Below are positions 35,409-43,311 of a DNA stretch of 64,000 bases, piece by piece. A program made the position numbers and the translations under genes. The notes below the pieces were generated by a model. It saw nothing but the letters and a program-made list of their open reading frames with translations. It had not been told where the DNA came from and did no database searches. Numbering within the stretch: the first letter of the stretch is position 1; every line of letters starts with the position of its first letter. Origin of the DNA: SHWC01 sp050173345 (GTDB lineage: Bacteria; Pseudomonadota; Alphaproteobacteria; UBA828); the NCBI GenBank assembly GCA_050173345.1, contig JBFXKW010000005.1:124001-188000 (forward strand), in the 5' to 3' direction.

Positions 35409-35972
35409 TCACTCCATCCCATGGCCGTGCTCTTCTTCGGGCTGCCCCATGTGGCCGCCCTCCATGTGCCCATCCTCCATGTGCCCATCCTCCATGTGAT
35501 GGTGCATGTCCGACTGCATAGCGGCGCCGCGCGTGACCACGACCTCGACCGTGACCTCGCCGGCATGCTCGAAGCGCAAGGTCATCGGGAAGCGCTCGCC
35601 TTCGGTCAGCGGCGCGCTGAGGCCCAGCATCATGATGTGCAGCCCGCCGGGCGCGAAGCTGACCGTCTTGCCGGGCGCGATGGCGACGCCGTCGACCGGG
35701 CGCATGGTCATCAGCTCGCCTTCCTGTTTCGTCTCGTGCATCTCGGCACGCTCGGCGCGCGGCGTCGCGACGCCGACCAGGCGGTCGGCCTCGGCGCCCG
35801 TGTTCTCGATCGAGAGATAGGCCGCGCCGTTCGGTGCGCCGGGCGGCGTGAAGCGCGCCCAGGGCTGGATGATGTGGAGCGTGCCTTGCGCATGGTCATG
35901 GTCATGCTCACCGGCGAGCGCCGGCGCGACCAGGAGGAAGAGAACGGCGAGGAGCGCGAGCGGGCGTTTCAT
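35409..35972 (-). CDS. PCu(A)C-type periplasmic copper chaperone with Met/His-rich tail
   Basis: A 187-residue secreted protein. A signal peptide (KRPLALLAVLFLLVAPALA) is followed by a His/Asp-rich GEHDHDHAQG. The PCu(A)C domain has ERAEMHETKQEGELMTMRPV and FAPGGLHIMMLGLSAPLTEG, whose His/Met spacing fits the Cu(I) motif. The C-terminal ~35 residues are a repeated HMEDG unit ending in EEEHGHGME, an additional metal-binding tail. Family members deliver copper to cytochrome oxidase CuA. It is convergent with the methyltransferase gene and abuts it with no gap. Confidence 0.92.
   Translation of the reverse strand: MKRPLALLAVLFLLVAPALAGEHDHDHAQGTLHIIQPWARFTPPGAPNGAAYLSIENTGAEADRLVGVATPRAERAEMHETKQEGELMTMRPVDGVAIAPGKTVSFAPGGLHIMMLGLSAPLTEGERFPMTLRFEHAGEVTVEVVVTRGAAMQSDMHHHMEDGHMEDGHMEGGHMGQPEEEHGHGME
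35448..35498. repeat. 15-base tandem repeat encoding Met/His units
   Basis: Three 15-base units (CATGTGGCCGCCCTC, then CATGTGCCCATCCTC twice) followed by a partial CATGTG. On the minus strand they read as (G/D)HMEG/D units in the tail of the copper chaperone. Copy number is likely to vary between strains. Confidence 0.85.
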
Positions 35973-35987
35973 GCTGCCACCTGTCGA

Positions 35988-36647
35988 TCAAAGGCGTCCC
36001 ACGGTTTCGCTCAGGAAGCGGCCGCCGAGCTCGAGCCCGTCGGGCGCGATGCCGTGGCCGATGCCGCGGCTGATGTGCCATTGCACCGGCACCTCGGCGC
36101 GGCCGAGCACCTGCGCCGCGTCGAGCGTGGCCTCGACCGGCACCAGATCGTCGGCGTCGCCGTGGACGAGCAGGGTCGGCGGCCGGGCGACCGCCTCGTC
36201 GGCCAGGCTGTCGCCGCCGATCAGGCGGCCGGAATAGCCGAGCACGGCGCCGACGCCGCCCGGCCGGCGATAGGCAACGTAGAGCGAGGTCATGGTGCCC
36301 TGGCTGAAGCCGACCAGCGCGATCGCGCGCTCGGGCAAGTCAAGCATGGCGCGCTTGGCGTCGAGATAGGCGTTGAGCAGCGGCGCGGCGCGGCGCACGC
36401 CGTCGAGCTGAGCGGCCGGGTCGCGCCGCTGCAGCGAGAACCATTGCCGCCCCATCGGCGCCATGTCGCAACGCTCCGGCGCATGCGGCGAGGCGAAGTG
36501 CGCATGCGGCAGCAGCCGCGCCCAAGGCTCGGCGAGGCCGATCAGGTCGTTGCCGTCGGCGCCGAGCCCGTGCAGGAACACGACGAGCTGACGCGCTGCA
36601 GCGCCGCTCGCCGGGCCTATCTCCGGACCATCCAGACCAGCGCTCAT
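35988..36647 (-). CDS. phospholipase/carboxylesterase family hydrolase
   Basis: A 219-residue alpha/beta hydrolase. The start ATG 36647 lies eight bases after AAGGA and gives MSAGLDGPEIGPASGAAAR; earlier ATGs have no ribosome site. The oxyanion region is VVFLHGLGADGNDLIGLAEP and the nucleophile elbow ALVGFSQGTMTSLY; the Asp is in HGDADDLVPV and the His in GIGHGIAPDG. This matches the abhydrolase_2 group (acyl-protein thioesterase/carboxylesterase type). Substrate unknown. Divergent from gluQ. Confidence 0.9.
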   Translation of the reverse strand: MSAGLDGPEIGPASGAAARQLVVFLHGLGADGNDLIGLAEPWARLLPHAHFASPHAPERCDMAPMGRQWFSLQRRDPAAQLDGVRRAAPLLNAYLDAKRAMLDLPERAIALVGFSQGTMTSLYVAYRRPGGVGAVLGYSGRLIGGDSLADEAVARPPTLLVHGDADDLVPVEATLDAAQVLGRAEVPVQWHISRGIGHGIAPDGLELGGRFLSETVGRL

Positions 36648-36724
36648 CTCGGCTTCCTTGACAGTCATATGATGGAACGCCGGGATGATGGGCGGCGCAT
36701 GGCGCGGCATCAAGGCACGATGAC

Positions 36725-37609
36725 GTGACGCGACAAACCGTCACGCGCTTCGCGCCGAGCCCGACCGGCGCGCTCCACCTCGGCCACGCCTACGCCGCGC
36801 TGACCGCGTGGCGCGCCGCCAAGGCCGCGCAGGGCCGCTTCCACTTACGCATCGAGGACATCGACGCGACGCGCTGCCGTCCCGAGTTCGAGGCCCAGCA
36901 ACTCGCGGATCTCGCCTGGCTCGGGCTCGACTGGGAGCGGCCGGTGCGCCGCCAGTCCGAGCACCTCGCCGACTATGCGGCCGTGCTCGAAACGTTGGAC
37001 CAGGCCGGCCTGCTCTACCCCTGCTTCTGCACGCGCGCCGAGATCAGGGCCGAGATCGCGCGCGCCGGCGCCGCGCCTCATATCGCGAACGGGGGCGCCG
37101 AGCCGATCTATCCCGGCACCTGCCGGGCGCTAGCCATCGATGAGAGAAAACGCCGGATCGCGGCAGGTGCGCCCTACGCGCTCAGGCTCGACATGGCAGA
37201 TGCGCTCGAACACGCCGGCCCGCTCGCCTGGCACGATCAGGTGCGCGGCCGCATCGAGGTGATGCCGCAGCGCTTCGGCGACATCGTGCTCGCGCGCAAG
37301 GAGATGCCGACCAGCTATCACCTGGCAGCGACGCTCGACGATCATTTGCAGGGCGTCACGCTGGTCACGCGCGGCGAGGATTTGTTCGAGGCGACGCATG
37401 TCCATCGCCTGCTCCAGGCGCTGCTCGGGCTCGATACGCCCGCCTACGCGCACCACCGGCTGATCACCGATCCGAGCGGACGGCGCCTCGCCAAGCGCGA
37501 CAGGGCGCTGACGCTCGCCTCGCTCCGCGAACGCGGCGTCACGCCGGCCGAGATCGTCGCCGCGCTCGATGCCGGCAGCGTCGCACGCTTCTTCGAGAAC
37601 ACTGGGTGA
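36725..37609 (+). CDS. gluQ: glutamyl-Q tRNA(Asp) synthetase
   Basis: A 294-residue truncated GluRS-like enzyme that attaches Glu to queuosine at position 34 of tRNA-Asp. The start is GTG 36725 (MTRQTVTRFAPSPTGALHLG). The HIGH box is GALHLGHAYAAL, IEDIDATRCRPEFEAQQ is GluQ-like, and the KMSKS equivalent is RRLAKRDRALTLAS. CFCTRAEIRAEI and YPGTC form the zinc site. The anticodon-binding domain of GluRS is absent. A strong hairpin follows ten bases after the stop. Confidence 0.95.
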   Translation: MTRQTVTRFAPSPTGALHLGHAYAALTAWRAAKAAQGRFHLRIEDIDATRCRPEFEAQQLADLAWLGLDWERPVRRQSEHLADYAAVLETLDQAGLLYPCFCTRAEIRAEIARAGAAPHIANGGAEPIYPGTCRALAIDERKRRIAAGAPYALRLDMADALEHAGPLAWHDQVRGRIEVMPQRFGDIVLARKEMPTSYHLAATLDDHLQGVTLVTRGEDLFEATHVHRLLQALLGLDTPAYAHHRLITDPSGRRLAKRDRALTLASLRERGVTPAEIVAALDAGSVARFFENTG

Positions 37610-37618
37610 TTCGTTTAT

Positions 37619-37648
37619 GTCCCGATGATCGGAGACGATCATCGGGAC
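37619..37648. terminator. 13-bp perfect hairpin after gluQ
   Basis: GTCCCGATGATCG-gaga-CGATCATCGGGAC is a perfect stem with a four-base loop, beginning nine bases after the gluQ stop. No T-run follows on either strand, so intrinsic termination in the classical sense is doubtful, but the placement suggests transcript end formation. Confidence 0.7.
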
Positions 37649-37722
37649 GCCCTCAGTCGCCGGGCGCGCGCATCCGCGCGCTTGGCTTTCGCCGCTCACG
37701 CGGCGCGGCGCGGTCGCGCCGT

Positions 37723-37757
37723 CCGAGCCTCGATGAGTCGAACTCATCGAGGCTCGG
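37723..37757. terminator. 16-bp perfect hairpin after the ACT-like gene
   Basis: CCGAGCCTCGATGAGT-cga-ACTCATCGAGGCTCGG is a perfect 16-bp stem with a three-base loop that ends on the base before the stop codon of the minus-strand gene (37758). It has no T-run. Together with 37619-37648 it gives each of two convergent genes its own hairpin. Confidence 0.75.
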
Positions 37758-38078
37758 TCAGGCCGTCGGTACCCCGCTGCGCTCGGCGGTGAGCACCGAG
37801 CGGACGCCGACAACGGCGCCGAGCTTGCGGGCGATCGCCGCGGCGGCGTCGGGCGCGAGGCCGGCGACCTGGATGTCGACGCTGAGCCGCGGTACGGCAC
37901 TATCGGCCTCGGGCGCGTGGTCGATCACGCTGTGGAAGCGCGTCGGCATCAGCGTCCTCAGCGCGAAGACCTCGAGCACGCGGGCGAGCGTGGTGGGCTC
38001 GGCGTCGGTCTGCACCGAGAAGCAGGTCAGCGGGGCGGGGTGGAGAGCGGCGCGCGGCGCGCTAGATGATAATGACAT
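37758..38078 (-). CDS. small ACT-domain-like protein
   Basis: A 106-residue protein with the start taken at ATG 38078 (MSLSSSAPRAALHPAPLTCF). LTCFSVQTDAEPTTLARVLE, VFALRTLMPTRFHSV, and LSVDIQVAGLAPDAAAAIA read as the beta-alpha-beta pattern of ACT domains such as the small subunit of acetolactate synthase. No catalytic partner lies beside it. A regulatory or amino-acid-sensing role is a guess. Confidence 0.7.
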   Translation of the reverse strand: MSLSSSAPRAALHPAPLTCFSVQTDAEPTTLARVLEVFALRTLMPTRFHSVIDHAPEADSAVPRLSVDIQVAGLAPDAAAAIARKLGAVVGVRSVLTAERSGVPTA

Positions 38079-38472
38079 GACGGAGCGACTCCGATGAGGC
38101 GTTGACGACGACACGAAAAACGGCAGCCCGGCGCACTACCCGCGCCGGGGTCGTAATTCGCGTCGCGCTAAGTCGACGCCTCGGCTGCTCCGCAGTCATG
38201 GCCGGAACATAGTCAATCGCACCCTTTGAGGCAAGCCGCCGTCCGGCCCGGCGGCCGGTTCGGCACCCCGTCCTTCGACAGGCTCAGGACGAGGCCCAGA
38301 TCCAAAGCCCTCATGCTGAGCTTGTCGAAGCATGAGCCTGTCAAAGCATGAGGGCGCAACCGCCCCCGGCCCGGCGGATTGACTTGACGCCGGCATGGCA
38401 GGGTGGCACGGCTAGGCGGGCGCCGCCTGCCCGTGCCTGCGGCCCGCAAGCCGGGCGATAAGGAATCTCCCC
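38079..38472. other. 394-base gap with a repeat, otherwise unassigned
   Basis: The gap lies between the divergent ACT-like gene and the small membrane protein gene and contains the family C repeat at 38271-38354. The rest is GC-rich and without a recognisable gene. GAATCTCC just before 38473 is not a strong ribosome site. Confidence 0.5.
38271..38354. repeat. palindromic repeat family C, with a partial third unit
   Basis: TCCTTCGACAGGCTCAGGAC (38271-38290) is followed by CTCATGCTGAGCTTGTCGAAGCATGAG (38310-38336) and a shortened CTGTCAAAGCATGAGGG (38338-38354). It is the same family as 21862 and 27126, in inverted order. Confidence 0.85.
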
Positions 38473-38697
38473 ATGTCCGACACGCTGAGCACGATCATCG
38501 AGGTCGTCATCTACCTGCTCATGGCGGCGGTCGTCGTCGTGCTGTTCATGGGCCTCGGCACCCTCGGCAAGCCCAACAAGGGCGGCAAGGACGGCATGCG
38601 CGGCAACCGGCTGATGCGCTGGCGCGTCGGGCTGCAGTTCGCCGCGGTCGCGCTGCTCGCCATCCTGGTCTTCGTGCTGAAGAAGAACGGGGGCTGA
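38473..38697 (+). CDS. twin-transmembrane protein (HIG1-type)
   Basis: A 74-residue protein with two helices: TIIEVVIYLLMAAVVVVLFM and GLQFAAVALLAILVFVLKK, joined by a basic loop (KPNKGGKDGMRGNRLMRWRV). This is the HIG1_N/twin-transmembrane pattern found in alphaproteobacteria, usually beside cob(I)alamin adenosyltransferase and the etf genes, as here. HIG1 proteins in mitochondria assist respiratory complexes; a similar role here is an inference. It ends two bases before the next start. Confidence 0.88.
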   Translation: MSDTLSTIIEVVIYLLMAAVVVVLFMGLGTLGKPNKGGKDGMRGNRLMRWRVGLQFAAVALLAILVFVLKKNGG

Positions 38698-38699
38698 GC

Positions 38700-39254
38700 C
38701 TGGTCAAGCTCACCCGCATCTACACCCGCGGCGGCGACAAGGGCGAGACCTCGCTCGGCGACGGCTCGCGCGTCGGGAAGCACGATCTCAGGGTCGAGTG
38801 CTTCGGTACGGTGGACGAGGCAAACGCCGCGATCGGCCTCGCCCGCCTGCATACCGAGGGCGAGGCCGACGCCATGCTCGCGCGCATCCAGAACGACCTG
38901 TTCGACCTCGGCGCCGACCTCTGCAACCCGAAGCCGAAAGAGGGCACGCTCCAGGTCGTGCAGGCGCAGATCGACCGGCTGGAGCATGAGATCGATATGA
39001 TGAACGCGGCGCTGCGCCCGCTCGACTCCTTCGTCCTGCCGGGCGGCAGCGCGGCCTCGGCGCATCTTCACCTCGCGCGCACGGTGACGCGCCGCGCCGA
39101 GCGGCTCGCGGTCGCGCTCGCCGGGGAGGAGCGGGTCAACCCGACCGCGCTCATTTACCTCAACCGCCTGTCGGACCATCTGTTCGTGCTCGGCCGCTAC
39201 CTCAACGACAAGGGCGCCCGCGACGTGCTCTGGGTCCCCGGCGCCAACCGTTAA
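38700..39254 (+). CDS. cob(I)alamin adenosyltransferase, PduO type
   Basis: A 184-residue ATP:corrinoid adenosyltransferase that makes adenosylcobalamin. The N-terminus RIYTRGGDKGETSLGDGSRV with GTVDEANAAIGLARLH, DLGADLCNPKP and SAASAHLHLARTVTRRAERL marks the PduO trimer family. Homologues begin (M)VKLTRIYTRGGDKG, so the start must be the CTG at 38700, two bases after the previous stop; no ATG, GTG or TTG is available in frame. A rare CTG start or a sequence error are the options. The C-terminal YLNRLSDHLFVLGRYLN is normal. Confidence 0.85.
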   Translation: MVKLTRIYTRGGDKGETSLGDGSRVGKHDLRVECFGTVDEANAAIGLARLHTEGEADAMLARIQNDLFDLGADLCNPKPKEGTLQVVQAQIDRLEHEIDMMNAALRPLDSFVLPGGSAASAHLHLARTVTRRAERLAVALAGEERVNPTALIYLNRLSDHLFVLGRYLNDKGARDVLWVPGANR

Positions 39255-39271
39255 CATGGCCCGGCGCGGCG

Positions 39272-39301
39272 TTGACTCGGCCCCGCGGGCCCGCTTATGG
39301 T
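39272..39301 (+). promoter_or_regulatory. candidate promoter for etfB-etfA-hbd
   Basis: TTGACT (39272-39277) and TATGGT (39296-39301) are separated by 18 bases, in the 167-base gap ahead of etfB. Five of six and four of six matches to the sigma-70 consensus; the call is weak because the DNA around is GC-rich. Confidence 0.4.
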
Positions 39302-39421
39302 GCGACTGCGAAAGCCAAGCGACAATTCTGTTGCGATTGCGAAGAAACCAACACGGCACGCCCCGAGACGAGGCGTCGCGCGGCCTCCCCCACCCCCTGA
39401 GCTCATGAGGAACCAGCGACG

Positions 39422-40174
39422 ATGAAAGTGATGGTTGCGGTAAAACGCACCATCGACGCCAACGTCAAGGTCCGCGTCAAGTCGGACGGCTCCGGCGTCG
39501 AAACCGCCAACGTGAAGATGGCGATGAACCCATTCTGCGAGATCGCGGTCGAGGAGGCCGTGCGCCTGCGGGAGGCCAATGTGGCGAGCGAGGTGGTGGC
39601 GGTCTCGGCCGGCCCGCAGGCGGTGCAGGAGACGCTGCGCTCGGCGCTCGCGATCGGCGCGGACCGCGCCGTCCACGTGCTCACCGACGCCGTGCTGCAG
39701 CCGCTCGCCATCGCGAAGCTCCTGAAGGCGGTCGCCGAAAAGGAGCAGCCGAAGCTCGTCATCCTCGGCAAGCAGGCGATCGACGACGACAACAACCAGA
39801 CCGGCCAGATGCTTGCCGCGCTGCTCGGCTGGCCGCAGGCGACCTTCGCCTCCAAGATCAAGCTCGAGGGCGACGGCGCCGAGGTGACGCGCGAGATCGA
39901 CGGCGGGCTCGAGACCATCGCGATCAAGCTGCCGGCGGTCGTCACCACCGACCTGCGCCTGAACGAGCCGCGCTACGCCTCGCTGCCCAACATCATGAAG
40001 GCCAAGAAGAAGCCGATCGACGTGGTGAAGCCGGAGGAACTCGGCGTCGACGTGACGCCGCGCCTCAAGCTGCTCAAGGTCGAGGAGCCGGCGCGGCGCA
40101 AGGGCGGCGTCACCGTCGCCGACGTGGCCGAGCTGGTCAGCAAGCTGCGTTCGGAAGCGAAGGTGATCGGATGA
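39422..40174 (+). CDS. etfB: electron transfer flavoprotein beta subunit
   Basis: A 250-residue ETF beta subunit, which binds AMP and joins EtfA/FAD to pass electrons from acyl-CoA dehydrogenases. MKVMVAVKRTIDANVKVRVK, MAMNPFCEIAVEEAVRLREA, LGKQAIDDDNNQTGQMLAAL and TADLRLN-like TTDLRLNEPRYASLPNIMKA are signatures. The C-terminal basic tail is usual. The stop overlaps etfA. Confidence 0.97.
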   Translation: MKVMVAVKRTIDANVKVRVKSDGSGVETANVKMAMNPFCEIAVEEAVRLREANVASEVVAVSAGPQAVQETLRSALAIGADRAVHVLTDAVLQPLAIAKLLKAVAEKEQPKLVILGKQAIDDDNNQTGQMLAALLGWPQATFASKIKLEGDGAEVTREIDGGLETIAIKLPAVVTTDLRLNEPRYASLPNIMKAKKKPIDVVKPEELGVDVTPRLKLLKVEEPARRKGGVTVADVAELVSKLRSEAKVIG

Positions 40175-41136
40175 GCGCGCTCGTCATCGCGGAACACGAC
40201 AACAAGAGCCTGAAGCGCGCGACGCTCCACGCGGTGACCGCGGCGAAGGCGCTCGGCGAGGGCGTCGACATCCTGGTCGCGGGCGCGGGCTCCGCCGCCG
40301 TCGCGGCCGAGGCCGCCAAGGTCGCGGGCGTCGGCAAGGTGCTGCACGCCGACGATGCCGCCTACGGCCACGGCCTCGCCGAGAACCTCGCGCCGCTCGT
40401 GGTCGGGCTCGCCGCCAACTATTCGCACCTGCTCGCGACCGCGACCACCTTCGGCAAGAACCTGATGCCGCGCGTCGCGGCCCTGCTCGACGTGGCCCAG
40501 CTCTCCGACATCACCCAGGTGGTCTCGCCCGATACCTTCGTGCGGCCGACCTATGCCGGCAATGCCATGACCACGGTGCAGAGCCTCGATGCCAAGCGCG
40601 TCATCACGGTGCGCGCGACCGCGTTCGAGCCGGCCGCGGCGGAAGGCGGCTCGGCAACTGTAGAGGCGGTCAGCGGCGCCGGCGACAAGGGGCTGTCGCG
40701 CTTCGTCAAGGCCGAGCTCGCGGATTCGGGACGGCCCGAGCTGACCAGCGCGCGCATCATCGTCTCGGGCGGCCGCGGCATGCAGTCGGGCGAGAACTTC
40801 AAGCTGGTCGAGGCGGTGGCCGACCGGCTCGGCGCCGCGGTCGGCGCCTCGCGCGCCGCGGTCGATGCCGGCTTCGTGCCGAACGACTACCAGGTCGGCC
40901 AGACCGGCAAGGTGGTGGCGCCCGACCTCTACATCGCGGTCGGCATCTCGGGCGCGATCCAGCACCTCGCCGGCATGAAGGATTCGAAGGTCATCGTCGC
41001 GATCAACAAGGATGCCGAGGCGCCGATCTTCCAGATCGCCGATTACGGCCTGGTCGCCGACCTGTTCAAGGCGCTGCCCGAGCTCGCCGACGAGCTCGAC
41101 CGCCAGGGCCTCTCCAGGACCAAACCAGCGGGCTGA
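40171..41136 (+). CDS. etfA: electron transfer flavoprotein alpha subunit
   Basis: A 321-residue ETF alpha subunit holding FAD. The start ATG overlaps the etfB stop (ATGA). IVSGGRGMQSGENFKLVEAV, ADRLGAAVGASRAAVDAG, YQVGQTGKVVAPDLYIAVGI, SGAIQHLAGMKDSKVIVAIN and DAEAPIFQIADYGLVADLF form the standard FAD domain. ETF hands electrons to ETF-QO, whose gene is at 59078 in this window. Confidence 0.97.
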   Translation: MSALVIAEHDNKSLKRATLHAVTAAKALGEGVDILVAGAGSAAVAAEAAKVAGVGKVLHADDAAYGHGLAENLAPLVVGLAANYSHLLATATTFGKNLMPRVAALLDVAQLSDITQVVSPDTFVRPTYAGNAMTTVQSLDAKRVITVRATAFEPAAAEGGSATVEAVSGAGDKGLSRFVKAELADSGRPELTSARIIVSGGRGMQSGENFKLVEAVADRLGAAVGASRAAVDAGFVPNDYQVGQTGKVVAPDLYIAVGISGAIQHLAGMKDSKVIVAINKDAEAPIFQIADYGLVADLFKALPELADELDRQGLSRTKPAG

Positions 41137-41183
41137 CAGGAAACCAAGGAGCGCCGCGCCATCCGAAGCGCGACGGGTGCAAC

Positions 41184-42056
41184 ATGATCAAGACGATCGG
41201 CGTGATCGGTGCGGGCCAGATGGGCAACGGCATCGCGCACGTGGCCGCCCTCAAGGGCTTCGAGGTGATCCTGAGCGACGTCGCCGAGGAGCAGCTCGAG
41301 AAGGCGCGCGCCACCATCGACCAGAACCTCAAGCGTCAAGTCAACAAGGGCCTGATCAAGGCGGAGGAGCATGACGCCGCGCTCGCCCGCGTCAAGACGG
41401 TCACCGCGCTCTACGCGCTCAAGGACGTCGACCTCATCATCGAGGCCGCGATCGAGAACGAGGAGGTCAAGAAGGGCATCTATGCCAAGCTGAAGGGGCT
41501 GCTCAAGCCCGAGGCGCTGATCTGCACCAACACCTCCTCGATCTCGATCACCCGGCTCGCCGCCTCGACCGACCGGCCCGAGCGCTTCATGGGCATGCAC
41601 TTCATGAACCCGGTGCCGCTGATGGAGCTGGTCGAGCTGGTGCGCGGCATCGCGACCGACGAATCCACCTACAAGGCGATCCGCGACCTCGCCCTCAAGC
41701 TCGGCAAGACGCCGGCGACCGCCGAGGACTTCCCGGCCTTCATCGTCAACCGCATCCTCCTGCCGATGATCAACGAGGCGATCTACGCCCTCTACGAGGG
41801 CGTCGGCTCGGTGCAGAACATCGACACCGCGATGAAGCTCGGCGCGCGCCACCCGATGGGGCCGCTCGAGCTCGCCGACTTCATCGGGCTCGATACCTGC
41901 CACGCCATCATGCAGGTGCTCTACGAGGGCCTCGCCGACAGCAAGTACCGGCCCTGCCCGCTGCTCGCCAAATACGTCGAGGCCGGCTGGCTCGGCCGCA
42001 AGACCGGCAAGGGCTTCTACGACTATTCCGGCCCGACCCCGGTGCCGACGCGCTAG
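41184..42056 (+). CDS. 3-hydroxybutyryl-CoA dehydrogenase
   Basis: A 290-residue NAD-dependent dehydrogenase (hbd/paaH type) that interconverts acetoacetyl-CoA and (S)-3-hydroxybutyryl-CoA. The Rossmann start is IKTIGVIGAGQMGNGIAHVA. NTSSISITRLAASTDRPERF with GMHFMNPVPLMELVELVRG holds the catalytic His, and IVNRILLPMINEAIYALYEG and ARHPMGPLELADFIGLDTC belong to the C-terminal domain. It follows etfA by 47 bases and completes an etfB-etfA-hbd operon. Confidence 0.95.
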   Translation: MIKTIGVIGAGQMGNGIAHVAALKGFEVILSDVAEEQLEKARATIDQNLKRQVNKGLIKAEEHDAALARVKTVTALYALKDVDLIIEAAIENEEVKKGIYAKLKGLLKPEALICTNTSSISITRLAASTDRPERFMGMHFMNPVPLMELVELVRGIATDESTYKAIRDLALKLGKTPATAEDFPAFIVNRILLPMINEAIYALYEGVGSVQNIDTAMKLGARHPMGPLELADFIGLDTCHAIMQVLYEGLADSKYRPCPLLAKYVEAGWLGRKTGKGFYDYSGPTPVPTR

Positions 42057-42092
42057 GCAGCGTTCGCCGCACGCCTCGCCGTCACATCCACC

Positions 42093-42187
42093 CCATCGTC
42101 ATGCCCCGGCTTGACCGGGGCATCCATCGTGCAGCGAGTCGGATGCCGGCATGGATTGCCGGGTCAAGCCCGGCAATGACGAATTGG
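42093..42187. repeat. palindromic repeat family A, inverted pair
   Basis: Unit 1 (about 42094-42127) has GCCCCGG-CTTGA-CCGGGGC and unit 2 (about 42151-42187) has TTGCCGGG-TCAAG-CCCGGCAA. The units face each other as at 3561-3722, and the site again lies between convergent genes (hbd and the SIS isomerase). Confidence 0.9.
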
Positions 42188-42225
42188 ATGTGAGCGGGCG
42201 TGAGTGGGTGTGAGTGAACGTCCCC

Positions 42226-42879
42226 TCAAGGGGATGACGGGCCGATCACGCCTGCGGCGAGCAGCCTATCCTCGATCAGCTCCATCACCGCATGGCCGAC
42301 CGCGATGTGGGCCTCCTGGATACGCCCGGTCTCGCTCGACGGCACCACCAGCGCGAGGTCGCATTCTTTCAGCGCCGGGCCGCCGTCGCAGCCCAAGAGG
42401 CCGACGGTCGTGATGCCCTTGGCACGCGCGGCGTGCAGCGCGCGTACGATGTTGGGCGACTTGCCGGAGGTCGTGATGCCGATCAGCACGTCGCCGGGCC
42501 GGCCCAGGGTCTCGGCCATGCGGGCATAGTAGGTCTCGAAGTCGTAGTCGTTGCCGCAGGCGGTGAGCGAGGAGGAGTCGGTCGCCAAGGCAAGCGCCGG
42601 CAGGCCGTCGCGGTTGACCTGAGAGCGCAGGCGGATCAGCAGCTCTGCCGCGAGGTGCTGGGCATCGGCCGCCGAGCCGCCATTGCCGCAGAACATCAGC
42701 TTGCCGCCGCGCGCGAGGCTCGCCGCGCAGGCCTCCGCGATCTCGACCACGCGGCCCGCATGCGTCGCGATCAGCCGCTCCTTGATCTCGATCGAGCGGC
42801 GCAAGAGGTCGCGCACCTGGTCGGCTGCGGCCCGGTTGGCCTCGTCCGCCTGGGCGGGGAGCGTCGCGTGGGTTGACAT
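42226..42879 (-). CDS. gmhA: SIS-domain phosphoheptose isomerase (GmhA family)
   Basis: A 217-residue sugar isomerase. MFCGNGGSAADAQHLAAELL is the SIS core with the zinc-site His, ALATDSSSLTACGNDYDFET and GITTSGKSPNIVRALHAARA follow. The family makes D-glycero-D-manno-heptose 7-phosphate for LPS core, although the close paralogue DiaA regulates replication initiation; length and motifs favour GmhA. The next gene in the pathway is not adjacent, but GT9-like genes lie about 3 kb downstream. Confidence 0.85.
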   Translation of the reverse strand: MSTHATLPAQADEANRAAADQVRDLLRRSIEIKERLIATHAGRVVEIAEACAASLARGGKLMFCGNGGSAADAQHLAAELLIRLRSQVNRDGLPALALATDSSSLTACGNDYDFETYYARMAETLGRPGDVLIGITTSGKSPNIVRALHAARAKGITTVGLLGCDGGPALKECDLALVVPSSETGRIQEAHIAVGHAVMELIEDRLLAAGVIGPSSP

Positions 42880-43011
42880 GGGTGCCGCCTCGCCTCGATC
42901 GCGCTGGGGTGGGATGGAGCTTCCTGAATGCGTTTCGAGCTATTTCGTCCCTCCGCGGAGGGAGATCAAGGCGCTCATGGCGAATGTCGGGAAGCCGGAG
43001 CGGGGAACAGC

Positions 43012-43039
43012 TTGACATATGCCAGGCATATGCTAGCTT
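43012..43039 (+). promoter_or_regulatory. promoter and perfect palindromic operator of the vapBC operon
   Basis: TTGACA (43012-43017) is followed 16 bases later by a weak TAGCTT (43034-43039). CATATGCC-a-GGCATATG (43016-43032) is a perfect 8-bp inverted repeat across the -35 and spacer. The vapB start (43063) follows a GGGAGG site at 43051. The operator would be bound by VapB or VapBC in the usual autoregulatory way. Confidence 0.75.
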
Positions 43040-43062
43040 TAAACGAATTCGGGAGGCCCACC

Positions 43063-43311
43063 ATGCGCACCGTGTCCATCTTCCGCAACAACCGGAACCA
43101 GGCGATCCGCCTGCCCAAGGATTTCGAGTTCCCGGGGGTGGCGGAACTCACCATCGAGAAGCAGGGCGATACCATCCTCCTGCGGCCGGTCCGGCCGAGC
43201 TGGACCTCGCTGGTGGACGAGCCGCGCGCAGACGCCGATTTCCTGACCGAACGTCCCGATCTGATCGAGGAAGGGCGGTTCTCGCTGAATGAGGACGATG
43301 CGAGCCGATGA
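43063..43311 (+). CDS. vapB: VapB-type antitoxin (AbrB fold)
   Basis: An 82-residue antitoxin. The start ATG 43063 (MRTVSIFRNNRNQAIRLPKD) sits after GGGAGG. The AbrB/SpoVT swapped-hairpin part is RLPKDFEFPGVAELTIEKQ, and the Trp/acidic C-terminus (TSLVDEPRADADFLTERPD) is the usual toxin-binding tail. Overlap with vapC by four bases. Confidence 0.92.
   Translation: MRTVSIFRNNRNQAIRLPKDFEFPGVAELTIEKQGDTILLRPVRPSWTSLVDEPRADADFLTERPDLIEEGRFSLNEDDASR

Noticed and set aside
37606..38097. Plus-strand open frame over the hairpins and the ACT-like gene
   Set aside because: It reads through two perfect hairpins and the antisense of a gene with clear ACT-like pattern.
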